A stretch of 64,000 bases of DNA from the NCBI GenBank assembly GCA_029961685.1, contig JARWKL010000004.1, positions 21,271,610 to 21,335,609 of the forward strand, written 5' to 3'. This document shows positions 37,151 to 50,169 of this stretch, in pieces. Source of the stretch: Aristolochia californica (lineage: Eukaryota > Streptophyta > Magnoliopsida > Piperales > Aristolochiaceae). Under the pieces are notes generated by a model. That model was not told the DNA's origin. It did not search any database and was given only the letters and a program-made list of their open reading frames with translations. A program made the translations under genes and the position numbers. The number at the start of each line of letters is the position of its first letter. Within the stretch, counting starts at the first letter, position 1.

Positions 37151-39758
37151 TTACATTTTTCATAAATCAAAACTTGAGTTCTCACTTTCCCTTCATCTCG
37201 TAAACAAAAACATAGAAAAAAGGGCAAATACATCACAACAAAGTGAAATTTTTTGAGTTTATGTATGGAAAGAATTTAAAGGAAGAAAAAATTTAAGTAA
37301 ATAAAATTTATTCACAAATGAACACAAAAGTTTTGTTATCCAAGTTTGGGAAAATTCCACTAGTTCAACCCTTGCTTGGAAGTTTATAAGAAAGAGATTT
37401 TTCTACACATGCTTTAAAACTGGATATGCAAGCTTGAAACATGTTAAAAAGGCAAATGACCTGGATCCAAACATTTTAAAGTGAATAACAATAAATTCCC
37501 AAGTGAACGGGTGGTGAGATATTTACCCGAATCGTTTACGCCATCATTTTACCCATATACAAAAAGCTGACCTAACGATCATAGATGATTGTAAAGTGAT
37601 TTATCACGTGTAACGGGCTATATTTTTGTAGGGAAAGACTTTTGGATTGGGAGTCAACACTCAGTTAAAATTACAGACACTTTTTGGAATTATCTCACTC
37701 TACATTTGTGCAAAGCGTATTTCCATTTTAGATGTATACTTTTTTCTTAAATCAAAACTTGAGTTTTCACTTTCCCTTCATCTCGTTAACAAAAAAAGAG
37801 ATTAAAGGCAAACAGATCACAAAAAAATAAAATTTTTACAGTATAACTTTAAGTAAAGAAAATTTATTCACACACCACAAATGAACACAAAAGTTTTGTT
37901 ATCCAGGTTTGGAAAAATTCCACTAGTTCAACCCTAATATCTCAGAATGTTATAAGAAATAGATTTTTCTATACATGTCTTAAAAAATGGATATGTATGC
38001 TTGAAAAATGTCAAAGATGCAAATGACCTATGTATCCAAACCTTTTAAAGAGAATAACATTAAATTCCCAAGTGAACGTGCGGTGGGATATTTACTTGAG
38101 TCAAATAAGCCATTAATTTGCCCATTTACAAAAAGCTGACCTAACGATCATAGATGATTGTAAAGTGATTTATCATCCATAATGGGCAATACTTTTTAAA
38201 GGAATGACTTATGGATTGGGAGTCAACACTCAGTTAAAAAGTGCCCCCCTCCCCTTTTCCCGACGATTGCTAAACCTGATATATAAAAACTAAAAAGAGT
38301 TTACAATCCTTAAAAGTTACAGAAACTTTTTGGAATTATCTCTCTCTACATTCGTGCATTGTGCATTTCCATTTTAGATGTATATTTTTTTCTTAAATCA
38401 AAACTTGAGTTTTCATTTTCCCTTCGTCTCGTAGACTAAAAAAGAGATAAAAGGCAAATAGATCACAACATAATGAAAATTTTAGACTTTTGGTTTGGAA
38501 ACAATTTAAAGAAATAACAAATGTAAGTAACGAAAATTTATTCACACACTACAAATAAACACAAAACTTTTTTTACCCAAGTTTGGGAAGATTCAACTTG
38601 TTCAATCCCAATAGATCGAAAGTTTATAAGAAAGAGATTTTTCTACACGTGTTTTAAAAAATAGATATGCATGCTTGATACATGTTAATGATGCAAATGA
38701 CCTATGGATTCAGACTTTTAAAGCGAATATTAATAAATTCCCCAGTGAGCGTGCGGTAGGATATTTACCCGGTTCAAACAAGCCATTATTTTGCCCATTT
38801 ACAAAAATTTGACCTAACGATCATAGATGATTGCAAAGTGATTTATCATGGGTAATAGGAATTTTTTTTTAAGGAATGAATTTTGGATTGGGAGTCAACA
38901 CTCAGTTAAAAATCCCTTGCCTCCCCCTTTTCCCGACGATTGCAAAACCTGATATATAAAAACTAAAAAGAGTTTACAATCCCTAAAAATTACAGACACA
39001 TATTTGAATTATCTCTCACTACATTTGTGCAATGTGAATTTCCATTTTAGTTGTATACTTTTTTCTTAAATCAAAACTTGAGTTTTTCTTTCACTTCATC
39101 TCATAAAAGAAAAAAGAGATAAATGGCAAATAGATCACAACAAAATTAAAATTTTAGAGTTTATGTATGGAAATAATTTATAACAATAACAAATGTAAAT
39201 AAAGAAATTTTATTCACACACCACAAATGAACAGAAAAGTTTTGTTAACCTAGTTTGGAAAATTCCACTAGTTCAACCCTAATAGCTCGGAATTTTTAAG
39301 AAAGAGATTTTTCAACATATGTTTTAAAAGATGGATATGCATGCTTTACACATGTTTTAGAAAATAGATATGCAAGCTTGAAACAGGTTAAAGAATCAAA
39401 AGACCTATCGATCCAAACCTTTTCAAGAGAATAACAATAAATTCCCAAGTGAACGTGTGGTGGGATATTTACTCGAGTCAAACAAGCCATTATTTTGCTG
39501 TTTTACAAAAAACTGACCTAACGATCATAGAGGATTGTAAAGTGATTTATCATGAGTAACTGGCTATATTTTTGTAAGAAATGACTTATGGATAGGGAGT
39601 CAACACTTAGTTAAAAATCCCCCACCTCCCCCTTTTCCCGACGTTTGCAGAACCTAATATATAAAACGTAAAAGAAATTACAATCCCTAAAAATTACAAA
39701 CACTTTTTCGAATTATCTTTCTCTAAATTTTTGCATTGTGCATTTCCATTTTAGATGT
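37151..39758 (+). repeat. 2.6-kb higher-order repeat, copy 2
   Basis: Near-identical tandem copy of 34531-37150. Small indels account for the 12-bp length difference; for example, TTCACAAATGAAC near 37310 lacks the ACACACC part kept in copy 1. After about 39758 the sequence returns to the ordinary GTATACTTTTTTC variant, where copy 1 runs into copy 2. A clean unequal-exchange product. Confidence 0.9.
39333..39365 (+). repeat. 33-bp mini-unit at head of m61
   Basis: Copy of the mini-unit at 36725-36757, carried by the second 2.6-kb repeat. It shows that the small head duplication predates the large one. Confidence 0.8.
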
Positions 39759-40885
39759 ATACTTTTTTCTTAAATCAAAACTTGAGTTTTCCCTTTCCCT
39801 TTGTCTCATAAACAAAAAAAAGAGATAAAAGGTAAATAGATCACAACAAAGTGAAAATTTTAGAGTTTATGTATGGAAAGAATTTAAAGCAATAACAAAT
39901 TTAAGTAAAGAAAATTTATTCACGCACCACAAATGAACCCAAAAGTTTAGTTATCTAAGTTTGGAAAATTCCACTGGTTCAAACCTAATAGCTCGGAATT
40001 TTATAAGAAAGAGATTTTTCTACACATGTTTTAAAAAAGGGATATGCATGCTTGAAACATGTTGAAGATGCAAATGACCTATGGATCCAAACCTTTTAAA
40101 GAGATTGACATTAAATTTTCAAGTGAACGTGCAATGGGATATTTACCCAAGTCAAACAAGCCATTATTTGGCCCATTTACAAAAAGCTGACCTAACGATC
40201 ATAGATGATTGTAAAGTTATTTATCATGCGTAACGGGCTATATTTTTGTAAGGAATGACTTATGGATTGGGAGTCAACACTCAATTAAAATATCTCACCT
40301 CCCCCTTTTCCCGACCATTGCAGAACCAGATATATAAAAACTAAAAAAGTATTTACAATCCCTAAAAATTGCAGACACTTTTTGGAATTATCTCTCTGTA
40401 TATTTGTGCACTGTGCATTTCCATTTTAGATGTATACTTTTTTCATAAATCAAAATTTAAGTTTTCACTTTCCCTTCTTCTCGTAAAAAAAAAGAGATAA
40501 AAGGCAAATAGATCACAACAAAATGAAAATTTTAGTATTTATGTATGGAAAGAATTTAAAGCAATAACAAATGTCAATAAAGAAAATTTATTCTCACACC
40601 ACATATGAACAAAAAAGTTTTGTTATCCAAGTTTGGGAAATTCCACTTTTCAACCCTAATAGCTTGGAATTTTAAGAAAGAGATTTTTCTACACATGTTT
40701 TAAAAAATAGATATGCAAGCTTGAAACATGTTATAGATGCAAAAGACCCATGGATCCAAACCTTTTAAAGCTAATATCATTAAATTCCCAAAATAATGTG
40801 CGGTGGGATATTTACCCGAGTCAAACAAGCCATTATTTTGCTCATTTACAAAAAAATGACCTAACGATCATAGATGATTATAAAG

Positions 40886-40955
40886 TGATTTATCATGTGT
40901 AACAACGTATATTTTTGTAATGATTTATCATGTGTAGCAAGGTATATTTTTGTAA
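40886..40955 (+). repeat. 35-bp internal tandem duplication in m63
   Basis: TGATTTATCATGTGTAACAA plus the following 15 bases (ending TTTTTGTAA) fill 40886-40920. They are repeated at 40921-40955 with two changes (GTAGCAAGG for GTAACAACG). Seen only here, and it explains the 708-bp length of m63. Replication slippage is the likely cause. Confidence 0.85.
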
Positions 40956-41416
40956 GGAATGACTTATGGATTGGGTGTCAACGCTATGTTAAAAATCCCC
41001 TCCTCCCCATTTTCCCAACGATAGTGGAACTTGATATATAAAAATTAAAAAGAGTTTACAATCCCTAAAAATTATAGACACTTTTTGGAATTATCTCTCT
41101 CTACATTTGTGCATTGTGAATTTGCATTTTAGATGGATACTTTTTTCTTAAATAAAAACTTGAGTTTTGACTTTCCCTTCATCTCGTAAACAAAAAAAGA
41201 GATAAAAGGTAAATAGATCTGAACAAAATGAAAATTTTAGAGTTTATGTATGGAAATAATTTAAAGCAATAACAAATGTAAGTAAAGAAAATTTATACAC
41301 ACACCACAAATGAACACAAAATTTTTGTCATCCGAGTTTGGGAAATTCCACTAGTTCAACCCAAATAGCTTGGAATTTTATAAGAAAGAGATTTTTCAAC
41401 ACATGTTTTAAAAAAT

Positions 41417-42687
41417 TGATATGCATGCTTGAGACATGTTGAAAATGAAAATGACCTATGGATCCTAACCACTTAAAGATAATAACATTAAATTCCTAAG
41501 TGAACGTTCGGTGGGATATTTACCCGAGTGAAACGGGCGATATTTTTGTAAGGAATTACTTATGGATTGGGAGTCAACACTCAGTTAAAAATCTCATGCC
41601 TCCCCCTTTTCCCGACGATTGCAGAACATGGTAAACATAAAACTAAAAAGAGTTTACAATCCCTAAAAAATCCAAACACTTTTTGGAATTATCTCTCTTT
41701 ATATTTTTGCAATGTGCATTTCCATTTAAGGTGTATACTTTTTTCTTACATCAAAACTTGAGTTTTCACTTTCACTTCATCTCGTAAACAAAAAAAGATA
41801 TAAAAGGCAAATAGACCGCAACAAACTGAAAATTTTAGAGTTTATGTAATGAAAAAATTTAAAGCAATAACAAATGTAAGTAAATAAAATTTATTCACAC
41901 ACCACAAATGAACACAAAAGTTTTGTTAACCAAGTTTGGGATATTCCACTAGTTCAACCTTTTCAGTTCGGAATTTTATAAGAAAGAGATTTTTCTACAC
42001 ATGTTTTAAAAAATGGATATGCATGCTTGAAACATGTTAAAGATTCAAATGACCTATGGATCCAAACCTTTTAAAGAGATTAACTTTAAATTCCTAAGAG
42101 AACGTGCAGTGGGATAATTACCCTAGTCAAACAAGCCATTATTTTGCCCATTTACAAAAAGTTGACCAAACGATCATAGATGATTCTAAAGTGATTTATC
42201 ATGCATAACGGGCTATATTTTTCTAAGGAGTAACTTATGGATTGCGAGTCAACACTCAGTTAAAAATTCCTCGCCTCCCCCTTTTCCCGACGATTGCAGA
42301 ACCTGATATATAAAAACAAAAAAGAGTTTACAATCCCTAAAAATTACAGATACTTTTTTGAATTATCTCTCTCTACATTTTTGCATTATGCGTTTCCATT
42401 TTAGATGTATACTTTTCTCTTATATTAAAACTTGAGTTTTCACTTTCCCTTCATGTCATAAACAAAAAAAGAGATAAAAGGCAAATAGATCTCAACAAAT
42501 TAAAAATTTCAGAGTTTATGTATGGCAATAATTTAAAGCAGTAACAAATGTAAGTAAAGAAAATTTATCCACACACTAAAAATGAACACAAATTTTTGTT
42601 ATCCAAGTTTGGGAAATTCCTCTAGTTCAACCCAAATAGCTCGGAATTTTATAAGAAAGAGATTTTTCAACACATGTTTTAAAAAAT
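41417..42687 (+). repeat. Dimer higher-order repeat, copy 1 (m64-m65)
   Basis: Two monomers pair with 42688-43942. Shared traits: GGATCCTAACCACTTAAAG, CCGAGTGAAA joined to GGGCGAT/GCGGCGAT with about 75 bp lost, GCAGAACATG then AAACAAAAAACT or AAACATAAAACT, TTAAGGTGTATAC, and in the second unit AAAGATTCAAATG with TTTAAATTCCTAAGAGAACG. Spacing is 1271 bp at the first head and 1255 bp at the second. Confidence 0.88.
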
Positions 42688-43942
42688 TGATATGCATGTT
42701 TGAGACATGTTGAAGATGCAAATGACCTATGGATCCTAACCACTTAAAGATAATAACATTAAATTCCTAAGTGAACGTTCGGTGGGATATTTACCCGAGT
42801 GAAAGCGGCGATATTTTTGCAAGGAATTACTTATGGATTGGGAGTCAACACAGTTAAAAATCTCCCCCCTCCCCCTTTTCCCGATGATTGCAGAACATGA
42901 TAAACAAAAAACTAAAAAGAGTTCACAATCCCTAAAAATTTCAGACACTTTCTGGAATTATCTCTCTTTAGATTTTTGCAATCTGCATTTCCATTTAAGG
43001 TGTATACTTTTTTCTTAAATCAAAACTTGAGTTTTCACTTTCACTTCATCTCGTAAACAAAAAAAGATATAAAAGTCAAATACACCACAACAAAAAAAAA
43101 ATTTTACAGTTTATGTATTGAAATAAATTAACGCAATAACAAATGTAAGTAAAGAAAATTTATTCACACACCACAAATGAACACAAAAGTTTTGTTAACC
43201 AAGTTTGGGATATTCCATTACTTCAACCTTTTTAGTTCGGAATTTTATAAGAAAGAGATTTTAAAAAATGGATATGCATGCTTGAAACATGTTAAAGATT
43301 CAAATGACCTATGGATCCAAACCTTTTAAAGAGAATAACTTTAAATTCCTAAGAGAACGTGTGGTGGGATAATTACCTTAGTCAAACAAGCCATTATTTT
43401 GCCCATTTACAAAAAGCTGACCTAACGATCATAGATGATTTTAAAGTGATTTATCAGGTGTAACGGGCAATAATTTTTGAAGGAATGATTTATGGATTGC
43501 GAGTCAACAGTTAGTTAAAAATTCCTCGCCTCCCCCTTTTCCCGATGAGCAGAACCTGATATATTAAAACAAAAAATAGTTTACAATCCCTAAAAATTAT
43601 AGGTACTTTTTGGAATTATCTCTCTCTATATTTTTGTATTGTGCATTTCCATTTTAGATGTATACTTTTCTCTTATATTAAAACTTGAGTTTTCACATTC
43701 CCTTCATGTCGTAAACAAAAAAAGAGATAAAAGACAAATAGATCTCAACAAATTAAAAATTTTAGATTTTATATATGGAATGAATTTAAAGCAATAAAAA
43801 ATCTAAGTAAATAAAATTTATTCACACACCACGAATGAACACAAAAGTTTAGTTATCCAAGTTTGGGAAAATTCCACTAGTTCAACCCTAATAGCTCAGA
43901 ATTTAATAAAAAAGATATATTTCTACACATGTTTTTAAAAAC
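42688..43942 (+). repeat. Dimer higher-order repeat, copy 2 (m66-m67)
   Basis: Second copy of the dimer. m66 is 16 bp shorter than m64 because AGATTTT is joined straight to AAAAAATGG at 43258-43268, losing TCTACACATGTTTT-like text. A third, more diverged relative lies at about 45300-46300 (TTTTAGGTGTATAC, CACTTCACCTCGTAAAC, AAAGATTCAAATG, TTTAAATTCCTAAGAGAACG). Confidence 0.87.
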
Positions 43943-44189
43943 AGATATGCATGCTTGAAACATGTTAAGGGTTCAAATAACCTATGGATCCAAACATTTT
44001 AAAGATATGAACATTAAATTCCCAAGTGAACGTGCGGTGGGATATTTACCCGAGTCAAACAATCGATTATTTTGCCCATTTACAAAAAGCTGACCTAATG
44101 ATCAAAGATGATTGTAAAGTGATTAATCAAGCGTAACGGGCTATAGTTTTGTAAGGAATGCCTTATGGATTGGGGGTCAACACTCAGTG

Positions 44190-44960
44190 AAAAATTCCCC
44201 GCCTCCCCGTTTTCTCGACGATTGCAGTGCCTGATATATAAAAAACTATAAAGTGTTTACAATCCCTAAAAATTACAAACACTTTTTGGAATTATCTCTC
44301 TCTACAGTTGTGCATTGTGCATTTTCACTTTAGATGTAAACTTTTTTCTTAAATCAAAATTTGATATTTCACTTTCCCTTCATCTCATAAACAAAAAAGA
44401 GATAAAAGGCAAATAGATAACAAAAAAATGAAAATTTTAGAGTTTATGTATGGAAATAATTTAAAGCAATAAAAAATGTAAGTAAAGAAAATTTATTCAC
44501 ACACCACAAATAAACACAAAAGTTTTGTTATCCTAGTTTGGGAAATTCCACTGGTTCAAACCTAATAGCTCAGAATTTTATAAGAAAGAGATTTTTATAC
44601 ACATGTTTTAAAAAATGGATATGCATGCTTGAAACATGTTAAAGATGAAAATGACCTATGGATCCAAACCTTTGGAAGAGTATTACATTAAAATTCCCAA
44701 GTGAACGTATGGTGGGATATTTACCCGAGTCAAACAAGCCATTATTTTGCCTGATTACAAAAAGCTGACCTAACGATCATGGATGATTGTAAAGTGATTT
44801 ATCATGCGTAACGGGCTATATTTTTGTAAGGAACACTTATGGACTAGGAGTCAACACTCAGATAAAAATCCCCCGCCTCCCCCTTTTCCTGATGATTGCT
44901 GAACCTGATATATAAAAACTAGAAAGAGTTTACAGTCCTTAAAAATTGGAGACACATTTT
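44190..44960 (+). repeat. Dispersed duplicate, copy 1 (mate at 50.2-50.9 kb)
   Basis: Shares with 50170-50940 the text CTGATATATAAAAAACTA, AAGTGTTTACAATCCC, TTTTCACTTTAGATGTAAAC, CACTGGTTCAAACCTAATAG, CTTTGGAAGAGTATTACATT/AACATT and AAAATTCCCAAGTGAAC. Spacing is 5983 bp at the TATA-like motif and 5963 bp near the next head; a local deletion in the second copy explains the difference. Confidence 0.8.
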
Positions 44961-45741
44961 GGAATTATCTCTCGCTTAATTTGTGCATGTGCATTTCCAT
45001 TTAAGGTGTATACTTTTTTCTTAAATAAAAACTTGATTTTTTAATTTCCCTTCATCTCGTAAACAAAAAAATAGACAAAAGGCAAATAGATCACAACAAA
45101 ATGAAAATTTTGGAGCTTATGTACGGAAAGAATTTAAAGTAATAACAAATGCACGTGCGGTGAGATATTTTCTTGAGTCAGACAAGCCATTATTTTGTCC
45201 ATTTACAAAAATCTAGGCTAAGGATCATAGATGATTGTAAAGTGATTTATCATGCATAACGGGTTACAATTTTGTAAGAAAAGACTTTTGGATTGGGAGT
45301 CAACACTCAGTTAATAATCCCTCACATCCCCCTTTTCCCGACGATTGCATAACATGATATATAAAAAACTAAAAAGAGTTTACAATCCGCAAAAATTACA
45401 GACACTTTTTGGAATTAACTCTCTCTACATTTTTGCAAATGTGCATTTCCATTTTAGGTGTATACTTTTTTCTTCAATCAAAACTTGAGTTTCCATTTTC
45501 ACTTCACCTCGTAAACAAAAAAAGATATAAAAATCAAATAGATCAAAACAAAATGAAAATTTTAGAGCTTATGTATAGAAAAAATTTAAAGCAATAACAA
45601 ATGTAAGAAAAAAAAATTTATTCACACACCAAAAATGAACACAAAATTTTTGTTAACCAAGTTTTGGAAATTTCACTAGTTCAACCCTTTTAGCTCGGAA
45701 TTTTATAAGAAAGAGATTTTTCTACACATGTTTTAAAAAAT
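44617..45741 (+). repeat. Fused pair of monomers (1125 bp) with missing head
   Basis: At about 45146-45156 AATAACAAATG is followed at once by CACGTGCGGTGAG, so the tail of m69 and the head and BamHI region of the next unit (about 220 bp in total) are deleted. This is the one place where the head-box rhythm is broken for more than 1 kb. Confidence 0.85.
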
Positions 45742-46300
45742 AGATATGCATGCTTGAAACATGTTAAAGATTCAAATGACCTATGGATCCAAATCTTTTA
45801 AAGAGAATAACTTTAAATTCCTAAGAGAACGTGCGGTGGGATATTTACCCGAATCAAACAAGCCATTATTTTGCCCATTTACAAAAAGCTGACCTAACGA
45901 TCATAAATGATTGTAAAGTGATTTATCATGTGTAACGGGCTATATTTTTTTAAGGAATGACTTATGGATTGCGCAGTTAAAAATCCCTCGCCTTCCCCTT
46001 TTTCGAACGAATGCAGAACCTGATATATAAAAAAAAAAAAGTTCACAATTCCTAAAAATTACCGACAGTTTTTGGAATTATCTCTCTCTACATTTTTGCA
46101 TTGTACGTTTCCATTTTAGATGTATACTTTTTTCTTAAATTAAAATTTGAGTTTTCACTTTCCCTTTATCTCGTAAACAAAAAAAGAGATAAAAGGCAAA
46201 TAGATCACAACAAAATGAAAATTTTAGATTTTATGTATGGAAAGAATTTAAAGCAATAAAAAAATGTAAATAAATAAAATTTATTCACACACCTCAAATG
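45300..46300 (+). repeat. Third relative of the 41.4-43.9 kb dimer
   Basis: Carries the same marker variants as m64/m65 and m66/m67: AGAAAAGACTTTTGG is private, but TTTAGGTGTATAC, AAAGATATAAAAATC, TTCAACCCTTTTAGC and TTTAAATTCCTAAGAGAACG are shared. It begins after a deletion junction at about 45150. It suggests an older, wider dimer array later interrupted by other units. Confidence 0.6.
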
Positions 46301-47077
46301 AACACAAAAGTTTATTTTTCCAAGTTTGGGAAAATTCCACTGGTTCAACCCTTATAAGTCAGAAGTTTATAAGAAAGAGATTTTTCTACTCATATTTTAA
46401 AAAATGGATATGCATGCTTGAAACATGTTAATGATGCAAATGACCTATGGATCCAAACATTTTAAAGACAATAACAGTAATTTCCCAAGTGAAAGTGTGG
46501 TGGGATATTTACCCGAGTCCAACAAGCCATTATTTTGCCCATTTAAAAAAAATTGACCTAACGATCATAGTTGATGTATAGCGATTAATCATACGTAACG
46601 GGCAATATTTTTGTAAGGAATGACTTATGGATTGGGGGTCAACACTCTGTTAAAAATCCCCCGCCTCCCGCTTTTCCCAACGATTGCTGAACTAGATATA
46701 TAAAAACATAAAATAATATACAATCCCTAAAAATTACAAAAACTTTTTGAAATTATCTCTCTCCATATTTGTACACTGTGCATTTCCATTTTAGATGTAT
46801 ACTTTTTTCTTAAATCAAAACTTGAGTTTTCACTTTCCCTTCATCTCGTAAACAAAAAAAGAGAAATAAGGCTTGTAAATCACAACAAAATGAAAATTTT
46901 AGGGTTTATCTATGGAAAGAATTTTAAGCAATAAAAAATTTAAGCAAAGAAAATTTATTCACACACCACAAATGAACACAAAAGTTTTGTTATCCATGTT
47001 TGGGAAATTCCACTAGTTCAACACTAATAGCTCAGAATTTTATAAGAAAGAATTTTTCTACACATCTTTCAAAAAAT

Positions 47078-47928
47078 GGATATGCATGTTTGAAACATGT
47101 TGAAGACTAAAATGACCTATGGATCCAAACCATTTAAAGATAACAACATTAAATTCCCAAGTGAACGTTCGGAGGGATATGTACCCGACTGAAACATGCC
47201 ATTATTTTGCCCATTTACAAAAAGCTAACCTAACGATCATTGATGACTGTAGAGAGATTTATCAAGCGTAATGGGCTATATTTGGGAGTCAACACTTAGT
47301 TAAAAATCCCACGCTTCCCCCTTTTCCCGACGATTGCAAAACCTGATATATAACAACTAAAAAGAGTTTACAGTCCCTAAAAAAAGACACTTTTTGGAAT
47401 TATCTCACTCTAAATTTATGCATTGTGCATTTCCATTTAAGATGTATACTTTTTTCTTAAATCAAAACTTGATTTTTCACTTTCCTTTCATCACGTAAAC
47501 AAAAAAATAGACAAAAGGCAAATAGATCACAACAAAATGAAAATTTCATTTAAAAAAACTAAAAAGGGTTTACAATCTGTAAAAATAACAGAATATTTTT
47601 GGAATTATCTCTCTCTACATTTGTGCATTGTGCATTTCCATTTTAGATCTATACTTTTTTCTTAAATCAAAACTTGAGTTTTCACTTTCCCCTTCATCTC
47701 GAAAAAAAAGTAGATAAAAGGCAAATAGATCACAACAAAATGAAAATTTTAGAGTTTATGTAGAGAATGAATTTAAAGAAATAACAAATGTAAGTAAAAA
47801 AAATTTATTCACACCACACAAATGAACACAAAAGTTTTGTTATACAAGTTGAAGAAATTCCACTAGTTCAACCACAATAGCTCAGAATTTAATAAGAAAG
47901 AGATTTTTCTACACATGTTTTAAAAAAT
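47078..47928 (+). repeat. Rearranged monomer m72 (851 bp) with internal partial duplication
   Basis: A short deletion at about 47282 joins GGGCTATATTT to GGGAGTCAACAC. After CAAAATGAAAATTTCATT (about 47550) the sequence jumps back to TTAAAAAAACTAAAAAGGG, so the stretch from the TATA-like motif to the A-rich segment occurs twice (about 47350-47545 and 47552-47750). Confidence 0.8.
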
Positions 47929-50169
47929 GGATATGCATTCTTGAAACATGTTAAAGATGCCAATGACTTATGGGTCCAAAACTTTTAAAGAGAATAACAT
48001 TAAATTCGCAAGTGAACATGCAGTGGGATACTTACAAGAGTCAAACAAGCAATTACTTTGCGCATTAACAAAAAGTTGAGCAAACGATCATAGATCACTG
48101 TAAAGTGATTTATCATGGGTAATGGGCCATATTTTTGTAAGGAATGACTTATGGATTGGGAATCAACACTCAGTTAAAAATCCCCCGCCTCCCCCTTTTC
48201 CCGACGATTGTAAAACCTGATATATAAAAACTAAAAAGAGTTTACAATTCCTCAAAATTACAGACACTTTTTGGAAGTATCTCTCCCTACATTTTTGCAT
48301 TGTGCATTTCTATTTTAGATATATACTTTTTTCAGAAATCAAAACTAGAGTTTTCACTTTCCCTTCATCTCGTAAACAAAAAAATAGAAAAAAGGCAAAC
48401 TGATCACTACAAAATGAAAATTTTAGAGTTGATGTATGGAAAGAATTAAAAGCAATAAAAAATGTAAGTAAAGAAAATTTATTAACACACCACAAATGAA
48501 CACAAAAGTTTTGTTATCCAAGTTTGGGAAATTCCACTACTTCAACCCAAATAGCTCGGAATTTTTTAAAAAAGAGATTTTTCTACACATGTTTTAAAAA
48601 ATGGATACGCATGCTTGAAACAAGTTAAAGATGCAAATGAACTATAGATCCAAACCTTTTAATGATAATAACAATAAATTCCCAAGTGCACGTGCGGTGG
48701 GATATTTACCCGAGTCAAACAAGCTATTATTTTGCCCATTTACAAAAAGCTGACCTAATGATCATAGATGATTATAAAGTGATTTATCATGTATAATGGG
48801 CTATATTTTTGAAAGGAATGACTTATGTATTGGGAGTCAACACTCACTTAAAAATCACCCGCCTCCTCGTTTTCCCGAAAATTGCAGAACTTAGGTAATT
48901 GTAATCCCTAAAAATTACAGAATTTTTTTGGAATTATCTCTCTCTACATTTGTGCATTGTGCATTTCCATGTTAGATGTATACTTTTTTCTTAAATAAAA
49001 TCGAGTTTTGACTTTCCCTTCATCTCGTAAATAAAAAAAGAGATAAAAGACAAATAGATCACAACAAAATAAAAATTTTAGAGTTTATGAATGGAAAGAA
49101 TTTAAAGCAATGACAGATGTAAATCAAGAAAATTTATTCACACACCACAAATGAACACAAGTTTTGTTATACAAGTTTTTGAAATTCCACTAGTTTAACC
49201 CTAATAGCTCGAAATTTTATAAGAAAATGACTTTTCTACACATGTTTTAAAAAATGGATATCCATGCTTGAAACATGTTAAAGATCCAAATGACCTATGG
49301 ATCCAAACATTTTAAAGATAATAACATTAAATTCCCAAGTGAACGTTCAGTGGGATATTTACCCGATTCAAACAAGCCATTATTTTGCCCATTTACAAAA
49401 AGTTGTTGTAACGATCATAGATGATTGTAAAGTGATTTATCTTGCGTAACGGGCTGTATTTTGGTCAGGAATGACTGATGGATTGGGTGTCAACTCTTAG
49501 TTAAAAATCTTCTCCCTCCCCCTTTTCCCGACGATTGCAAAACTTTATATATAAAAAAAAAAGAGTTTAAAATCCCTAAAAATTACAGCCACTTTTTGGA
49601 ATCATGTCTCTATACATTTGTGCATTGTGCATTTCCATTTTAGATGTATACTTTTTTTATTAAATCAAAACTTGAGTTTTCACTTTCCCTTCATCTCACA
49701 AACTAAAAAAGAGATAAAAGGCAAATAGATCCTTACAAAATGAAAATTTATAGTTTATCTAAGGAAAGAATTTAAAGCAATAAAAAATTTAATTAAAGAA
49801 AATTTATTCATGCACTACAAATGATACGAAAAGTTTTGTTATCCAAGTTTGGGAAGTTCCATTAGTGCAACCCTAATTGCTCGGAATTTTATAAGAAAAA
49901 GATTTTTGTACACATGTTTTAAAAAATTGATATGCATGTTTGAAACATGTTAAAGATAAAAATGAACTATGGATCCAAACATTTTAAAGAGAATAACATT
50001 AAATTCCCAAGTGAATGTGCAGTGGAAAATTTACTCGAGTCAAACATGCCATTATTTTCCCATTTACAAAAAGCTGACTTACGATCATAGATGATTGTAA
50101 AGTGATTTATCTTGCATAACAGGCTATATTTTTGTAAGAAATGACTTATGGATTGGGAATCAACACTCA

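Larger units (their letters stand above)
30092..40039 (+). repeat. Satellite block D, monomers m47-m61
   Basis: Monomer heads lie at 30092, 30765, 31440, 32115, 32789, 33463, 34137, 34809, 35378, 36051, 36725, 37422, 37989, 38663 and 39333. m47-m53 are unusually regular (672-675 bp). m54 and m58 are shortened to 569 and 567 bp by a shared deletion. m57 and m61 are lengthened to 697 and 707 bp, each with a shared 33-bp mini-unit at its head. This pairing reflects the 2.6-kb duplication described separately. No gene is present. Confidence 0.95.
40040..49927 (+). repeat. Satellite block E, monomers m62-m75
   Basis: Monomer heads lie at 40040, 40709, 41417, 42015, 42688, 43270, 43943, 44617, 45742, 46406, 47078, 47929, 48603 and 49256. 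This is the most rearranged block. m63 has a 35-bp internal tandem duplication. m64 and m66 share a deletion of about 75 bp. m69 is fused to the next unit across a deletion at about 45150, so 1125 bp pass between heads. m72 is 851 bp because part of the unit is repeated internally after about 47546. No gene is present. Confidence 0.95.
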
